DNA of 64,000 bases from an uncultured Christensenellaceae bacterium (GTDB taxonomy: Bacteria; Bacillota; Clostridia; Christensenellales; Borkfalkiaceae). The stretch is taken from the NCBI GenBank assembly GCA_910587825.1, contig CAJUNJ010000005.1, forward strand, positions 1 to 64,000, given 5' to 3'. The position numbers were made by a program, and so were the translations under genes. Under the pieces are notes generated by a model. It was not told the origin of the DNA, searched no databases, and saw only the letters and a program-made list of their open reading frames with translations. Shown one piece after another: positions 51,658-59,467 of this stretch (position 1 is the first letter of the stretch; every line of letters begins with the position of its first letter).

Positions 51658-52353
51658 TCAGATTTGTTTGGATATGTCTTTTTTAAGTTTTGAAATTATT
51701 TTCTTTTCAAGCCTCGATATGTAACTTTGCGAAATGCCAAGCGTATCGGCGACGTCCTTCTGGGTCATCTCTTCCCCGCCGTCAAGGGCAAAGCGCATAC
51801 GCATAATCTTTTGCTCCCTTGCCGAAAGTTTGGAAAGCGAAGCGCGTAAAAGCTCGCGTTCGACCCCGCCTTCTATGTCAGAATAGACACTGTCCGCGTC
51901 CGTGCCCATTACGTCCGACAATAAAAGCTCGTTCCCCTCCCAGTCGGTGTTTAACGGTTCGTCGAAGCTTACTTCCTGTTTAAGACGGGACATACGCCTT
52001 AAATACATTAAAATTTCGTTTTCGATACACCGCGAAGCGTAAGTGGCAAGCTTGATATTCTTGTCCGACTTAAAGGAGTTTATAGCCTTGATAAGCCCAA
52101 TCGTGCCGACCGACACCAAATCGTCGCCGTCCACGCCCGAACCCTCGAATTTTTTGGCTATGTAAACAACCAACCTGAGATTGTGTTCTACAAGGTCTGA
52201 CTTGGCGCGTTCGTCTCCGCTTTCCAAAAGGGAAATTTTATCGCTTTCCTCTTCCTGCGACAGCGGAAGGGGCAAGGCCTCTGTTCCGCAAATGTAGTCA
52301 AGCGTATTCCTGCCGAAAATGAGAGCCAACAAATGCTTTATTTTTTCAAACAT
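51658..52353 (-). CDS. sigE: mother-cell sigma factor SigE (pro-form)
   Basis: A 231-residue early mother-cell sigma factor. An N-terminal pro-sequence of about 20 residues, shorter than in Bacillus subtilis, precedes YICGTEALPLPLS, the region at which SpoIIGA cuts pro-SigE in Bacillus. Region 2 SVGTIGLIKAINSF and KLATYASRCIENEILMYLRR and region 4 MTQKDVADTLGISQSYISRL are nearly as in Bacillus. The ATG is adjacent to the spoIIGA stop with a GGAGG site inside that gene's end. Confidence 0.97.
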   Translation of the reverse strand: MFEKIKHLLALIFGRNTLDYICGTEALPLPLSQEEESDKISLLESGDERAKSDLVEHNLRLVVYIAKKFEGSGVDGDDLVSVGTIGLIKAINSFKSDKNIKLATYASRCIENEILMYLRRMSRLKQEVSFDEPLNTDWEGNELLLSDVMGTDADSVYSDIEGGVERELLRASLSKLSAREQKIMRMRFALDGGEEMTQKDVADTLGISQSYISRLEKKIISKLKKDISKQI

Positions 52354-53136
52354 TCAATCCTCCATTAAGTCGGGGTGAAGTACCGCTCCGCCAGAAGCGT
52401 AAGGGCTTATCCCGATTTTTACGTCCTTTACGGTATTAATCTTTTCGCCTTTGCGTATCTCGATTTTATCTGCGGTGAAGACTTTAAGTTTTTTACTGCC
52501 TGCAACAGTATGTATTTTTACGCTGTCTTTTATACTGCTTTCGTCAATTAATTTTATTGCGGAAGTTAATGGTATTACGCTTACGGGCTGTCCCGAAAAA
52601 TAGACCTTGTTGCCGCTGTCGTAAAACCCCGAAAGCTGTACGCTTTTTTCCTTGAAGTAAATTTTGCACGCGACGGCGGTCTTGTCCGTCTTTTTAAGCT
52701 TTGACGCAAGCTTGCGGGCAAATATTACCGTAAGCAACCCGCCGAAAGCGGGTATTCCTATCGGCACGGAAGAAAGCATATAGCCCCCGCCCGCCGAATA
52801 GTCCCAGCCCGCCAGCGTGAACACGGCGATAAGCGCACCGCCGAGTACAAACGTAAAGCCCGAAAATACCGCCGTTAATTTAAAATATGCTTTAATACCG
52901 TTAAACTTGCCCCCTATCAGACAAATTGCAAGACCCGACAGCAATTTAATTATTATCTGCCACACACCCTTTAACCCGAAAAGGGGAAATGCAACGGCAA
53001 AACAGGCGCCGAAAACAGAAGCCGTAACTATCCGCCGCAAGCCGGCGGGGTTTTTGCAGACGAGTTTTGCACAGTACAGAAGCGTGAAGTCCATACAGAA
53101 GTTTTCAAGCAGGGCAAGCTCTATCCAAACCTGCAT
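52354..53136 (-). CDS. spoIIGA: sigma-E processing peptidase SpoIIGA
   Basis: A membrane-bound aspartic protease that activates pro-SigE at the sporulation septum. About five N-terminal membrane helices (residues 1-150) are followed by a cytoplasmic protease domain whose catalytic motif is Asp-Ser-Gly in GFYDSGNKV. I start at ATG 53136 (MQVWIELALLEN, 260 residues), matching the family's usual start in the first helix; the longer frame begins at TTG 53178. No good ribosome site is visible. Slightly short compared with about 300 residues in Bacillus. Confidence 0.9.
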   Translation of the reverse strand: MQVWIELALLENFCMDFTLLYCAKLVCKNPAGLRRIVTASVFGACFAVAFPLFGLKGVWQIIIKLLSGLAICLIGGKFNGIKAYFKLTAVFSGFTFVLGGALIAVFTLAGWDYSAGGGYMLSSVPIGIPAFGGLLTVIFARKLASKLKKTDKTAVACKIYFKEKSVQLSGFYDSGNKVYFSGQPVSVIPLTSAIKLIDESSIKDSVKIHTVAGSKKLKVFTADKIEIRKGEKINTVKDVKIGISPYASGGAVLHPDLMED

Positions 53137-53183
53137 TGCAAAAGGTATTGTAAAGCTTAAAGGCTGTCGAAAAAACAAAATAA

Positions 53184-53210
53184 ACGCCGAAAAAGCATTT
53201 ATTTCGGCGT
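53184..53210 (-). terminator. terminator upstream of spoIIGA
   Basis: Stem ACGCCGAAA/TTTCGGCGT with a 9-base loop, then TTATTTTGTTTTTT on the minus strand. It ends the small membrane-protein gene at 53277. Confidence 0.8.
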
Positions 53211-53276
53211 TTGTATTTTAATATGTACTCTGTTATACGTTTATTTCAAGCCCTCGAAACGTATCGCGGAGTTTAT

Positions 53277-53564
53277 TTAATCTTTTCTTTCCTGTTCTTT
53301 TCTTTCCTTATACATCCGGTTAAGGGAGCTTGCAATTATGGATAAATAATATACGATAAGGCTAAAAATCGCAAATACGATATAAATCATTGTAAACGGC
53401 ACGATTTGTCCCATTACTTCATATCCGTGTCCGCCTTCAAGTCTGTATACTTCCATTGCCCATACCATAAGCAATATATAAGCCACAATATTTACAGCAA
53501 GAAGTATTAATTTTCTGCAATGGGTTTTTAAAAAATTTTTAATTTTAAGCTTTTTATCATTCAT
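53277..53564 (-). CDS. small two-helix membrane protein, unknown function
   Basis: A 95-residue protein with a basic N-terminus, two membrane helices (about 18-36 and 52-75) and a charged C-terminus rich in Lys/Arg/Glu. AAAGGAG sits 6 bases before the ATG, so it is probably expressed. No family recognised. It lies between a decayed reading frame and spoIIGA, with the membrane-tethered XRE gene on the far side; a functional link is possible but unproven. Confidence 0.7.
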   Translation of the reverse strand: MNDKKLKIKNFLKTHCRKLILLAVNIVAYILLMVWAMEVYRLEGGHGYEVMGQIVPFTMIYIVFAIFSLIVYYLSIIASSLNRMYKERKEQERKD

Positions 53565-53576
53565 AATTTTCTCCTT

Positions 53577-53747
53577 TTAATATTCGAATCCGGGAAGGTC
53601 GATTTCAACCTGCCATTTCTTCTCTGTATTAGATAGCGTTAATCCGCCTGCAATGGTACCGTTTGAATTCATAGTAATTGAAACCGAACCTTTAACATAG
53701 TAAAGCCTACAATAGAGTTCGAAATAAGTTTTTTGTGTTTCATAGAA
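53577..53747 (-). pseudogene. remnant of a small gene lacking a start
   Basis: A 56-codon open frame (TGA at 53748-53750 to TAA at 53577-53579) has no usable start in frame. It encodes FYETQKTYFELYC, then VKGSVSITMNSNGTIAGG and ends WQVEIDLPGFEY, which reads like the C-terminus of a beta-type protein. A different frame begins with an ATG at 53743 (MKHKKLISNSIVG), a plausible signal start that soon stops. This suggests a frameshifted or truncated gene. It occupies most of the 326-base gap 53565-53890. Confidence 0.4.
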
Positions 53748-53856
53748 TCAGTCCCATTTTTTTATTTTGATACTTAAAGTGTAACACCTAACAGTAAATA
53801 TGTCAATAGCAAAACGATAAAAGGCTGTCCCTATTTTGTCCCAAAGTATTTTTTTG

Positions 53857-53884
53857 TTGCATTTAAGGTAAGAACTGCTATAAT
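53857..53884 (+). promoter_or_regulatory. promoter of the membrane-tethered XRE gene
   Basis: TTGCAT (53857-53862), 16-base spacer, TATAAT (53879-53884). The ATG at 53891 falls exactly where transcription should begin. Confidence 0.65.
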
Positions 53885-53890
53885 ATAAGT

Positions 53891-54220
53891 ATGAAAAAAA
53901 TCCCCGGCAATTTTTTGAGAAAACTGCGGGAAAGCAAAGGCTGTTCGTTACGCGACTTTTCCGAAAAAATTTACATATCTAAATCTTCGATACAGCGATG
54001 GGAAAAAACTTATTTGCCGAACGACGAAGAAATATTAAAAAAAATTGCCGACGTCTTTGAAATGACCGTCGACGAAATGTATGAAAAATCTATTGAAGAA
54101 AAAATTACCAAACCATCAGAAAAACAGCTTACCGAAATGCAATTCGGAATTAAAGGTCTTGCGTTTGTTTTGATTTTTTTGGCAGTTTTTGTGTTGTTAT
54201 TTATTTTGATTAACAAATAA
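53891..54220 (+). CDS. XRE-family regulator with C-terminal membrane helix
   Basis: A 109-residue protein: Cro/C1-type helix-turn-helix (residues 5-62, with CSLRDFSEKIYISKSSIQRW as the DNA-binding pair), a short charged linker, and one strongly hydrophobic helix at about 86-107 (GLAFVLIFLAVFVLLFILI). It would tether the DNA-binding domain to the membrane, as in several Firmicutes stress regulators. No ribosome site lies before the ATG and the -10 box is 6 bases upstream, so the mRNA is likely leaderless. Targets unknown; the nearest candidates are the small membrane protein at 53277 and the remnant beside it. Confidence 0.85.
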   Translation: MKKIPGNFLRKLRESKGCSLRDFSEKIYISKSSIQRWEKTYLPNDEEILKKIADVFEMTVDEMYEKSIEEKITKPSEKQLTEMQFGIKGLAFVLIFLAVFVLLFILINK

Positions 54221-54238
54221 TATTCAACTTTAATTTTT

Positions 54239-54268
54239 ATCTGCGGACGGCGGATGTCGTCCGCAGAT
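54239..54268. terminator. terminator between the XRE gene and dusB
   Basis: Perfect 11-base stem ATCTGCGGACG with an 8-base loop; T-runs on both flanks make it bidirectional for these convergent genes. Confidence 0.85.
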
Positions 54269-54271
54269 ATT

Positions 54272-55213
54272 TTATAAATCCAAACTATTCAAGATATCTT
54301 TTACTTCCTGCGTGGTTGCGGCTTGAAAAAGTTTTACGCGGACGCAAGAAGAATTTTTTGTTCCCTTCAAATAAAAGGCAATCATCTTGCGCATAAACAC
54401 GCAGGCAAACCGTTCGCCGTAAAGCGCAAGCGTATCTTCAAGCTGTTTTAAAATCAGCCCCTTTTTGTCAGGGACTTCCCCGCCCGTTATTTCGGCAAAC
54501 AGCCAGGGCGAATACATTGCTCCCCTTGCCACGGCTACGCCGTCCGCACCCGTTTTTTCAATAAGGTTTTCCGCGTCGGCTTTACTGAACACCCCGCCGT
54601 TTGCTATGACGGGAATTACGACCGAATTTTTCGCACGGGCAACGGCGTCGAAATCTACTTCGCCCGCATATATTTTATCGCGCGTTCTGCCGTGAACGGT
54701 TATCATATCCGCGCCCGCGCCTTCGCACATACGCGCAAATTCGCACACGTTAATATGTTGTGCGTCAAGCCCTATACGGAACTTTACGGACACAGTCTTA
54801 CCGCTTTTTTTGACAGAAGAAATTATCTTTTCCGCAAGCGGTAAATTGTTCATAAGCGCGCTTCCCTCGCCGTTGTTGTAAATTTTCGGCATCGGACAGC
54901 CCATATTTATGTCCACAATATCAAACGGCGCAACAGCGCAGCTTTCGGCGGCGCGGCGCATAATCTGCGGGTCGCTTCCGAACAGCTGACAAGCCTTTAT
55001 TCCGCCGTAATCCGCAGGTACGTAAAGTAAATCTTCCGTCTTTTCGTTTGCGTAACAAAGCCCCTTGGCGCTGACCATTTCGGTTACGGTAAGCCCTGCG
55101 CCCAAACCGTAACACATACTTCTGAAAACGGCGTTAGTATAGCCCGCAAGCGGGGCGAGAAATACGTTGTTCGGCGTTTCGAGATTGCCGATTTTAATTT
55201 TCTTTAACTGCAT
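54272..55213 (-). CDS. dusB: tRNA-dihydrouridine synthase (DusB type)
   Basis: A 313-residue FMN enzyme that reduces uridines in tRNA. NVFLAPLAGYTNAVFR at the start, DINMGCPMPKIYNNGEGSALM with the catalytic Cys, VHGRTRDKIYAG and NGGVFSKADAE are typical of the Dus family; the Cys is that in MGCPMPK. Full length. It overlaps the end of mazG by 20 bases. Confidence 0.94.
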   Translation of the reverse strand: MQLKKIKIGNLETPNNVFLAPLAGYTNAVFRSMCYGLGAGLTVTEMVSAKGLCYANEKTEDLLYVPADYGGIKACQLFGSDPQIMRRAAESCAVAPFDIVDINMGCPMPKIYNNGEGSALMNNLPLAEKIISSVKKSGKTVSVKFRIGLDAQHINVCEFARMCEGAGADMITVHGRTRDKIYAGEVDFDAVARAKNSVVIPVIANGGVFSKADAENLIEKTGADGVAVARGAMYSPWLFAEITGGEVPDKKGLILKQLEDTLALYGERFACVFMRKMIAFYLKGTKNSSCVRVKLFQAATTQEVKDILNSLDL

Positions 55214-56597
55214 TTTTTGCCGCTTCCCAATACCCGTCCAACTCTCTTTCGCCCAGCTTGGTAATATCCTTGCCGTCGGCGATTACAAGTTTTTCACACT
55301 CTATAAACCTTTTTGTGAATTTATTTACGGAAGCACGCAAAGCTTCTTCGCAGTCGGCACCCGCAAGACGGCAGACGTTTACGGCAGAAAACAGTACGTC
55401 GCCCGCTTCGTCCGCAATGCAAGATTTATCGCCCGATTTCACCGCTTCAAGCAGTTCTTTTACTTCACTTTCAAGCCTTATGGCGGCAGCTTGGGGATTT
55501 GCAAAATCCATACCAGACTTACCGGCGCGTTTTTGCACTTTCTGCGCGCGCATACACGCGGGGAAGTTTTTGGGGACGGCTTCGACGGTTTCCCCGAAAG
55601 TCGTCTGATGTTTTTCTAACGTCTTGTTCTTTTCCCACACGCCCAAAGCCTCTCCACAGTCGCCCGCCTTATCCTTACCGAAAATATGCGAGTGACGGAA
55701 GATAAGTTTTTTTACAAGCCTTGTCGCCGCGTCCGAACCGTCGAAAACGCCCTGTTCTTCTTTAAGCACTGCGTGGAACGCGGCTTGGAGAAGGACGTCG
55801 CCCGTTTCCTCTTCTATGCCGTCGTCGTCGCCGCGTTCTATTGCGTCGGCGAGTTCGTAAGCCTCTTCTATGACGTTGCCCTTAATGCTTTCGTTTGTCT
55901 GCACCCTGTCCCACGGACATCCGCCGGGCGCACGCAAAAGCTTAATTATTTTCTCTATATCGGCGTAGTCGTAACGCTCCTTGGTTAAAAATTGCCCCTC
56001 TTCGACGGCTAAGGAACATTCCGATGAATACTCTTTCTGTCTGTCTATTTCATAAACTTTTATTTTTACGGCTTTTCCGCCCGACACGAAAGTGCAGTCG
56101 GCTTCGTCGCCGAACAGTTTGCACAGTTTAAGCTTTACCTCGCCCGCTATGTATTCGCAGTCGATATCGTATACGACCGCGGCACGGCAGCTTTTTAAAC
56201 CGTCTATGCCGTACGCCGACACCGAAGTATACTGCCCGCATTCAAGCCCGGCAAGCCCCGCCGTATACGCCGACTTTGGCACGCCTTCTATAATTTCGGT
56301 ATCCTTATGCTTTTTAAGTATTATTCTGCATGCTTCGTCTTCGCACACCGCTCCGTCCACGCAATAGCATACGGGCGATACAGCCGAAGCTTTGATAACC
56401 GCCGAAGCTAAATTTTTGTTTAACGTATCGAAGTTACGGCTTGATTTGAATACGCCGTCAAGCGTTTCTACGTCGAAGTTTTCAAGCCCTTCGAACGCCG
56501 ACCGCGCCATAATCTTTTGCGCGTTTTCAATGGCGTGTTCAGCCCGTAGCGTCCACCCGCTTTGCCGTGTACCCAATCCTATCAGAGTTATTTTCAT
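55194..56597 (-). CDS. mazG: tetrapyrrole-methylase-like/MazG fusion (YabN type)
   Basis: A 467-residue fusion. The N-terminal 200 residues resemble the tetrapyrrole methylase fold of YabN (TLIGLGTRQ start) but are divergent. The C-terminal part is a duplicated MazG nucleoside triphosphate pyrophosphohydrolase: LLRAPGGCPWDRVQTNESI, EEAYELADAIE, EEETGDVLLQ with the metal-binding E-x2-E...E-x2-D pattern. A second, shorter copy follows (ESEVKELLEAVKSGD, DEAGDVLFSAV). It removes aberrant NTPs. I start at ATG 56597 with AAGGTG 6 bases upstream; the coding region overlaps spoVB by 59 bases. Confidence 0.9.
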   Translation of the reverse strand: MKITLIGLGTRQSGWTLRAEHAIENAQKIMARSAFEGLENFDVETLDGVFKSSRNFDTLNKNLASAVIKASAVSPVCYCVDGAVCEDEACRIILKKHKDTEIIEGVPKSAYTAGLAGLECGQYTSVSAYGIDGLKSCRAAVVYDIDCEYIAGEVKLKLCKLFGDEADCTFVSGGKAVKIKVYEIDRQKEYSSECSLAVEEGQFLTKERYDYADIEKIIKLLRAPGGCPWDRVQTNESIKGNVIEEAYELADAIERGDDDGIEEETGDVLLQAAFHAVLKEEQGVFDGSDAATRLVKKLIFRHSHIFGKDKAGDCGEALGVWEKNKTLEKHQTTFGETVEAVPKNFPACMRAQKVQKRAGKSGMDFANPQAAAIRLESEVKELLEAVKSGDKSCIADEAGDVLFSAVNVCRLAGADCEEALRASVNKFTKRFIECEKLVIADGKDITKLGERELDGYWEAAKNAVKEN

Positions 56598-57900
56598 TGC
56601 TTTCACCTTTCTTTTTCTCTCTCATAATATACCAGAAATTTATAAAAGCCGCAACTAAATAACTGCAATTTGCCGAGAATGCCGCACCGCTTATAGAAAG
56701 GTTTGTAAATTTAATTAACACAGCCGTAAGTATTACCCTTAAAACAGCCGTCGTCCACTGCGTAACCGTACTCTTTACGGGACTGCCCAACGAAGTAAGA
56801 CACGCGGAAGACGTCTGCACAACCGACAGCGTTACCGCATTTACCGCCATTATCCTTATAAGCGAAATCAGCGCAGCTTTTTCTTCCGCCCCCAACGAAG
56901 AGAAAATAATATCCGACGCAAGCGGGGCGAATACGAACAACGCCAAGGCCGCGGGCAGTGAAATTGCCAACGTCAACAGAATGGCTTTATACGCCTTGCG
57001 CTTTGCCCCCGCCATATCCCCCTTTTCGGCAAGCGGAGAAATCTGCGGTACGCTTGCGGCGGCAAGACCGTAAGTTACCGACACGGGCAAATTTACCATT
57101 GTCACGGCACAGCCCGAAAAAACCCCGTATAGGGCGACGGCATTGTCCGCCGTTTGCTTTAAAAGACGGACTGCTACAATGCTTTCCAAAAGCTGGCTTA
57201 AAGGAAGAGCTATCGCGGTGAGAGTAAGCGGTACGGTGTATTTAAGTATTGCCGAAGGCGGAACGGACGCGACTTTGTACAGCGGACGGCGGGGTTTGTT
57301 TTTAACGTACCAAAGTAACGCGAAAGCCGTCGACAAACCTTCGCTTACCGTTACCGCAAACAGCGTCGAGGCGACAGCCACCGTAAGATTATCCCTGAAA
57401 ACATACGCAAGCAGACAGCCTAACCCGACCTTAATAAGCTGTTCCGAAATTTCCGTTACGGCTGTGGGATACATATTACCCCTGCCTTGAAAATATCCGC
57501 GTATTACCGACAGCACGGACACGAAAAATACAGACGGACAAAGCATTACGCAACAGATGTTTATTGCCTGTTCGCCTTGAAGCGACGCAAGAGGTGCGGA
57601 AAGGAAATACATCAGAATCGTGCCGATAACCCCTATCCCGCCGTACAGCCGGAAAGCCCGGCGTTCGGCGCCGTCGCTTCCCGAAGAGATAAGGCGGGCT
57701 ATGCCCGTTGGAATACCCGAAGCCGAAACGGTCAGAAGTATGCAGTACAAGGGATATACCATCTGGTAGACCCCCATTCCCTGACCGCCGAGAAAACGGG
57801 TAAGCGGTATGCGGTATAGTGCGCCAAGCAGTTTGGATATGAACCCGCCTGCCGAAATTATTACCGCGCCTTTTATAAACGACTGCTTTTGACTGAACAT
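56539..57900 (-). CDS. spoVB: lipid flippase of the SpoVB/MurJ family
   Basis: A 453-residue, about 14-helix MOP-superfamily flippase. The start FIKGAVIISAGGFISKLLGALYR-like segment and GQGMGVYQMVYPLY are SpoVB hallmarks; SpoVB is needed for spore cortex, presumably flipping peptidoglycan precursors. A MurJ-like vegetative role cannot be excluded. The last 20 codons overlap mazG in another frame. It follows spoVT by 79 bases containing a weak terminator hairpin. Confidence 0.88.
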   Translation of the reverse strand: MFSQKQSFIKGAVIISAGGFISKLLGALYRIPLTRFLGGQGMGVYQMVYPLYCILLTVSASGIPTGIARLISSGSDGAERRAFRLYGGIGVIGTILMYFLSAPLASLQGEQAINICCVMLCPSVFFVSVLSVIRGYFQGRGNMYPTAVTEISEQLIKVGLGCLLAYVFRDNLTVAVASTLFAVTVSEGLSTAFALLWYVKNKPRRPLYKVASVPPSAILKYTVPLTLTAIALPLSQLLESIVAVRLLKQTADNAVALYGVFSGCAVTMVNLPVSVTYGLAAASVPQISPLAEKGDMAGAKRKAYKAILLTLAISLPAALALFVFAPLASDIIFSSLGAEEKAALISLIRIMAVNAVTLSVVQTSSACLTSLGSPVKSTVTQWTTAVLRVILTAVLIKFTNLSISGAAFSANCSYLVAAFINFWYIMREKKKGESNENNSDRIGYTAKRVDATG

Positions 57901-57906
57901 AAGTAA

Positions 57907-57932
57907 AACCCCGCACGTTAAGTATGCGGAGT
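57907..57932 (-). terminator. weak hairpin between spoVT and spoVB
   Basis: ACTCCGCA/TGCGGGGT (one G-U pair) followed by TTTACTTATG on the minus strand. It ends within a few bases of the spoVB start, so it probably acts as a partial terminator. Confidence 0.45.
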
Positions 57933-57979
57933 TTATGGTAATTTATTTAATTTTAACTCCGCGTAAATTTTAATCGTAC

Positions 57980-58525
57980 TTATTCGAATTGGTTTGCGAG
58001 TATGGTTGCGGAAAGCTGGGCAAGCTTGCACGCGCTTGCTTCGATTTTTGCGCCGAGTTCGGTGGACACAAGCGCAACCGCGCCCAGGCAGTCGCCGTTG
58101 CAGACTATCGGCACTATTATCTGCGCCGTAACCGAAGCGTCGCTTTCGGACGTGATAGGAACCACGTCACCGCCTTCCGAAAGGTTGGCTATATAACTTT
58201 TTCTGTCGCGTAAAATTTTTTCCATTTTTTCCGACAGACTTTTTCCGTCGAACATTCGCTGTCCCCTGCCGGAAGCGTGAAGCACTTCGTCTGTGTCGCA
58301 AATAACCGCGATATGTCCGGAAAGGTCGGAAAGCGACTTTGCCGTTCCTTCCGAAAATTTATCCAAAGACGCTATCGGAGAATACTTTTTAAGCATAAGC
58401 TCGTCATGGTCTGTAAATATTTCCAGCGGGTCGCCGGACTTTAAGCGCAACGTACTTCTTATTTCTTTGGGGATTACCACTCTACCTAATTCGTCTATTC
58501 TTCTTACTATTCCTGTTGCTTTCAT
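57980..58525 (-). CDS. spoVT: stage V sporulation protein T (SpoVT)
   Basis: A 181-residue forespore transcription factor. Residues 1-50 are the swapped-hairpin AbrB domain (TGIVRRIDELGRVVIPKEIR), about 55-178 a GAF-like sensor domain. Length and both domains match SpoVT rather than AbrB/Abh. In Bacillus it is made under SigG, encoded at 50845 here, and tunes late forespore genes. Its ribosome site (AGAGGT) is rather far from the ATG and lies inside the 3' arm of the lgt terminator. Confidence 0.95.
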   Translation of the reverse strand: MKATGIVRRIDELGRVVIPKEIRSTLRLKSGDPLEIFTDHDELMLKKYSPIASLDKFSEGTAKSLSDLSGHIAVICDTDEVLHASGRGQRMFDGKSLSEKMEKILRDRKSYIANLSEGGDVVPITSESDASVTAQIIVPIVCNGDCLGAVALVSTELGAKIEASACKLAQLSATILANQFE

Positions 58526-58530
58526 ATAAA

Positions 58531-58571
58531 AAAATACCTCTGCGGGAATTTTTAACCCACAAAGGTATTTT
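58531..58571. terminator. terminator after lgt, overlapping the spoVT leader
   Basis: AAAATACCTCTGCGGG pairs imperfectly with CCCACAAAGGTATTTT across a 9-base loop, with a T-run on the minus strand ending just before the spoVT ATG. The structure can end lgt transcripts and would also sequester the spoVT ribosome site in read-through mRNA. Confidence 0.7.
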
Positions 58572-58588
58572 GTGTTAATTAATTTTTG

Positions 58589-59449
58589 TTATGCGTTTTC
58601 CTGCGGTTCTTCCGTTGATTTTTCCTGCGGAATTGTTTTTTCGGGATGCTTCATAAATCTGACGAAGATATATTTCTGCACGAAAATATAACCTATGCCG
58701 ACTAAAACCATAACTATACTCCATATCTGCGAAGGCGAAAGCACGGTGCCTATAAACTCTCCGCGATAGTCGGCACGGACAAACTCTATAATAAATCTCC
58801 ATATGCCGTAGGCTATGGCGTACAGTGCGAAGTTGTAGTTGAATTTAAACTTGAAATACAACAGCGCCATTACCCCGCCGAGAGCCAATAAAAACAACAT
58901 TTCGAAAAGCTGGGTAGGAATATAGTTGCCGCTCAGATGTCCCGCACAGGGAAGTCCGTACCAGGCGTCCGTTGCTTTGCCGTAACAGCAACCCGCCCAA
59001 AAACAGCCGAAGCGCCCGAACGCGTGCGCTATCGTAATTGCTATGGGTATAAACGGAAGCGCGTCTGTAAGACCCGCGTTCATTTCTGCGTTGAGCCACT
59101 TTATCTTAGTGCGCGGGCGTATGACAAACATATATAAGTTCCACACGCCGACGAAGCTTATGACCCCGCCGATAAGTCCGCCGATAAACGTCATTCCGCC
59201 GAACTTAAAGCCCGAGTCCGGATTTGCGATAAAGTCGTAAACCGCCTGAAAGAGCATTGCCGAGAACACGCCGAAGCCCGTTCCGAAAATACCGATTAGA
59301 ATTATGGCGTTGGACGAAGCGTCGTTAAACTTCTTATACCACATTGTAAACATTAAAAACGCGAAGCAACCTACAAGCCCGAGCGCAAAGCACAGACCGT
59401 ACAGATAAACGTCTTGTCCGAAAATGGAAAATATAGGATCAGGATGCAT
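58589..59449 (-). CDS. lgt: prolipoprotein diacylglyceryl transferase
   Basis: A 286-residue, seven-helix membrane enzyme that attaches diacylglycerol to the lipobox cysteine of prolipoproteins. The HPDPI start and the Lgt signature around GRFGCFWAGCCYGKAT are clear, as is a YGLCFALG first helix. A charged tail ends the protein. AAAGGAG precedes the ATG, 18 bases after leuA, so it is probably co-transcribed with leuA. Likely substrates within this window are the lipobox proteins at 17937, 25313 and 46873. Confidence 0.96.
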   Translation of the reverse strand: MHPDPIFSIFGQDVYLYGLCFALGLVGCFAFLMFTMWYKKFNDASSNAIILIGIFGTGFGVFSAMLFQAVYDFIANPDSGFKFGGMTFIGGLIGGVISFVGVWNLYMFVIRPRTKIKWLNAEMNAGLTDALPFIPIAITIAHAFGRFGCFWAGCCYGKATDAWYGLPCAGHLSGNYIPTQLFEMLFLLALGGVMALLYFKFKFNYNFALYAIAYGIWRFIIEFVRADYRGEFIGTVLSPSQIWSIVMVLVGIGYIFVQKYIFVRFMKHPEKTIPQEKSTEEPQENA

Positions 59450-59467
59450 AAAGTCATCTCCTTTTAA

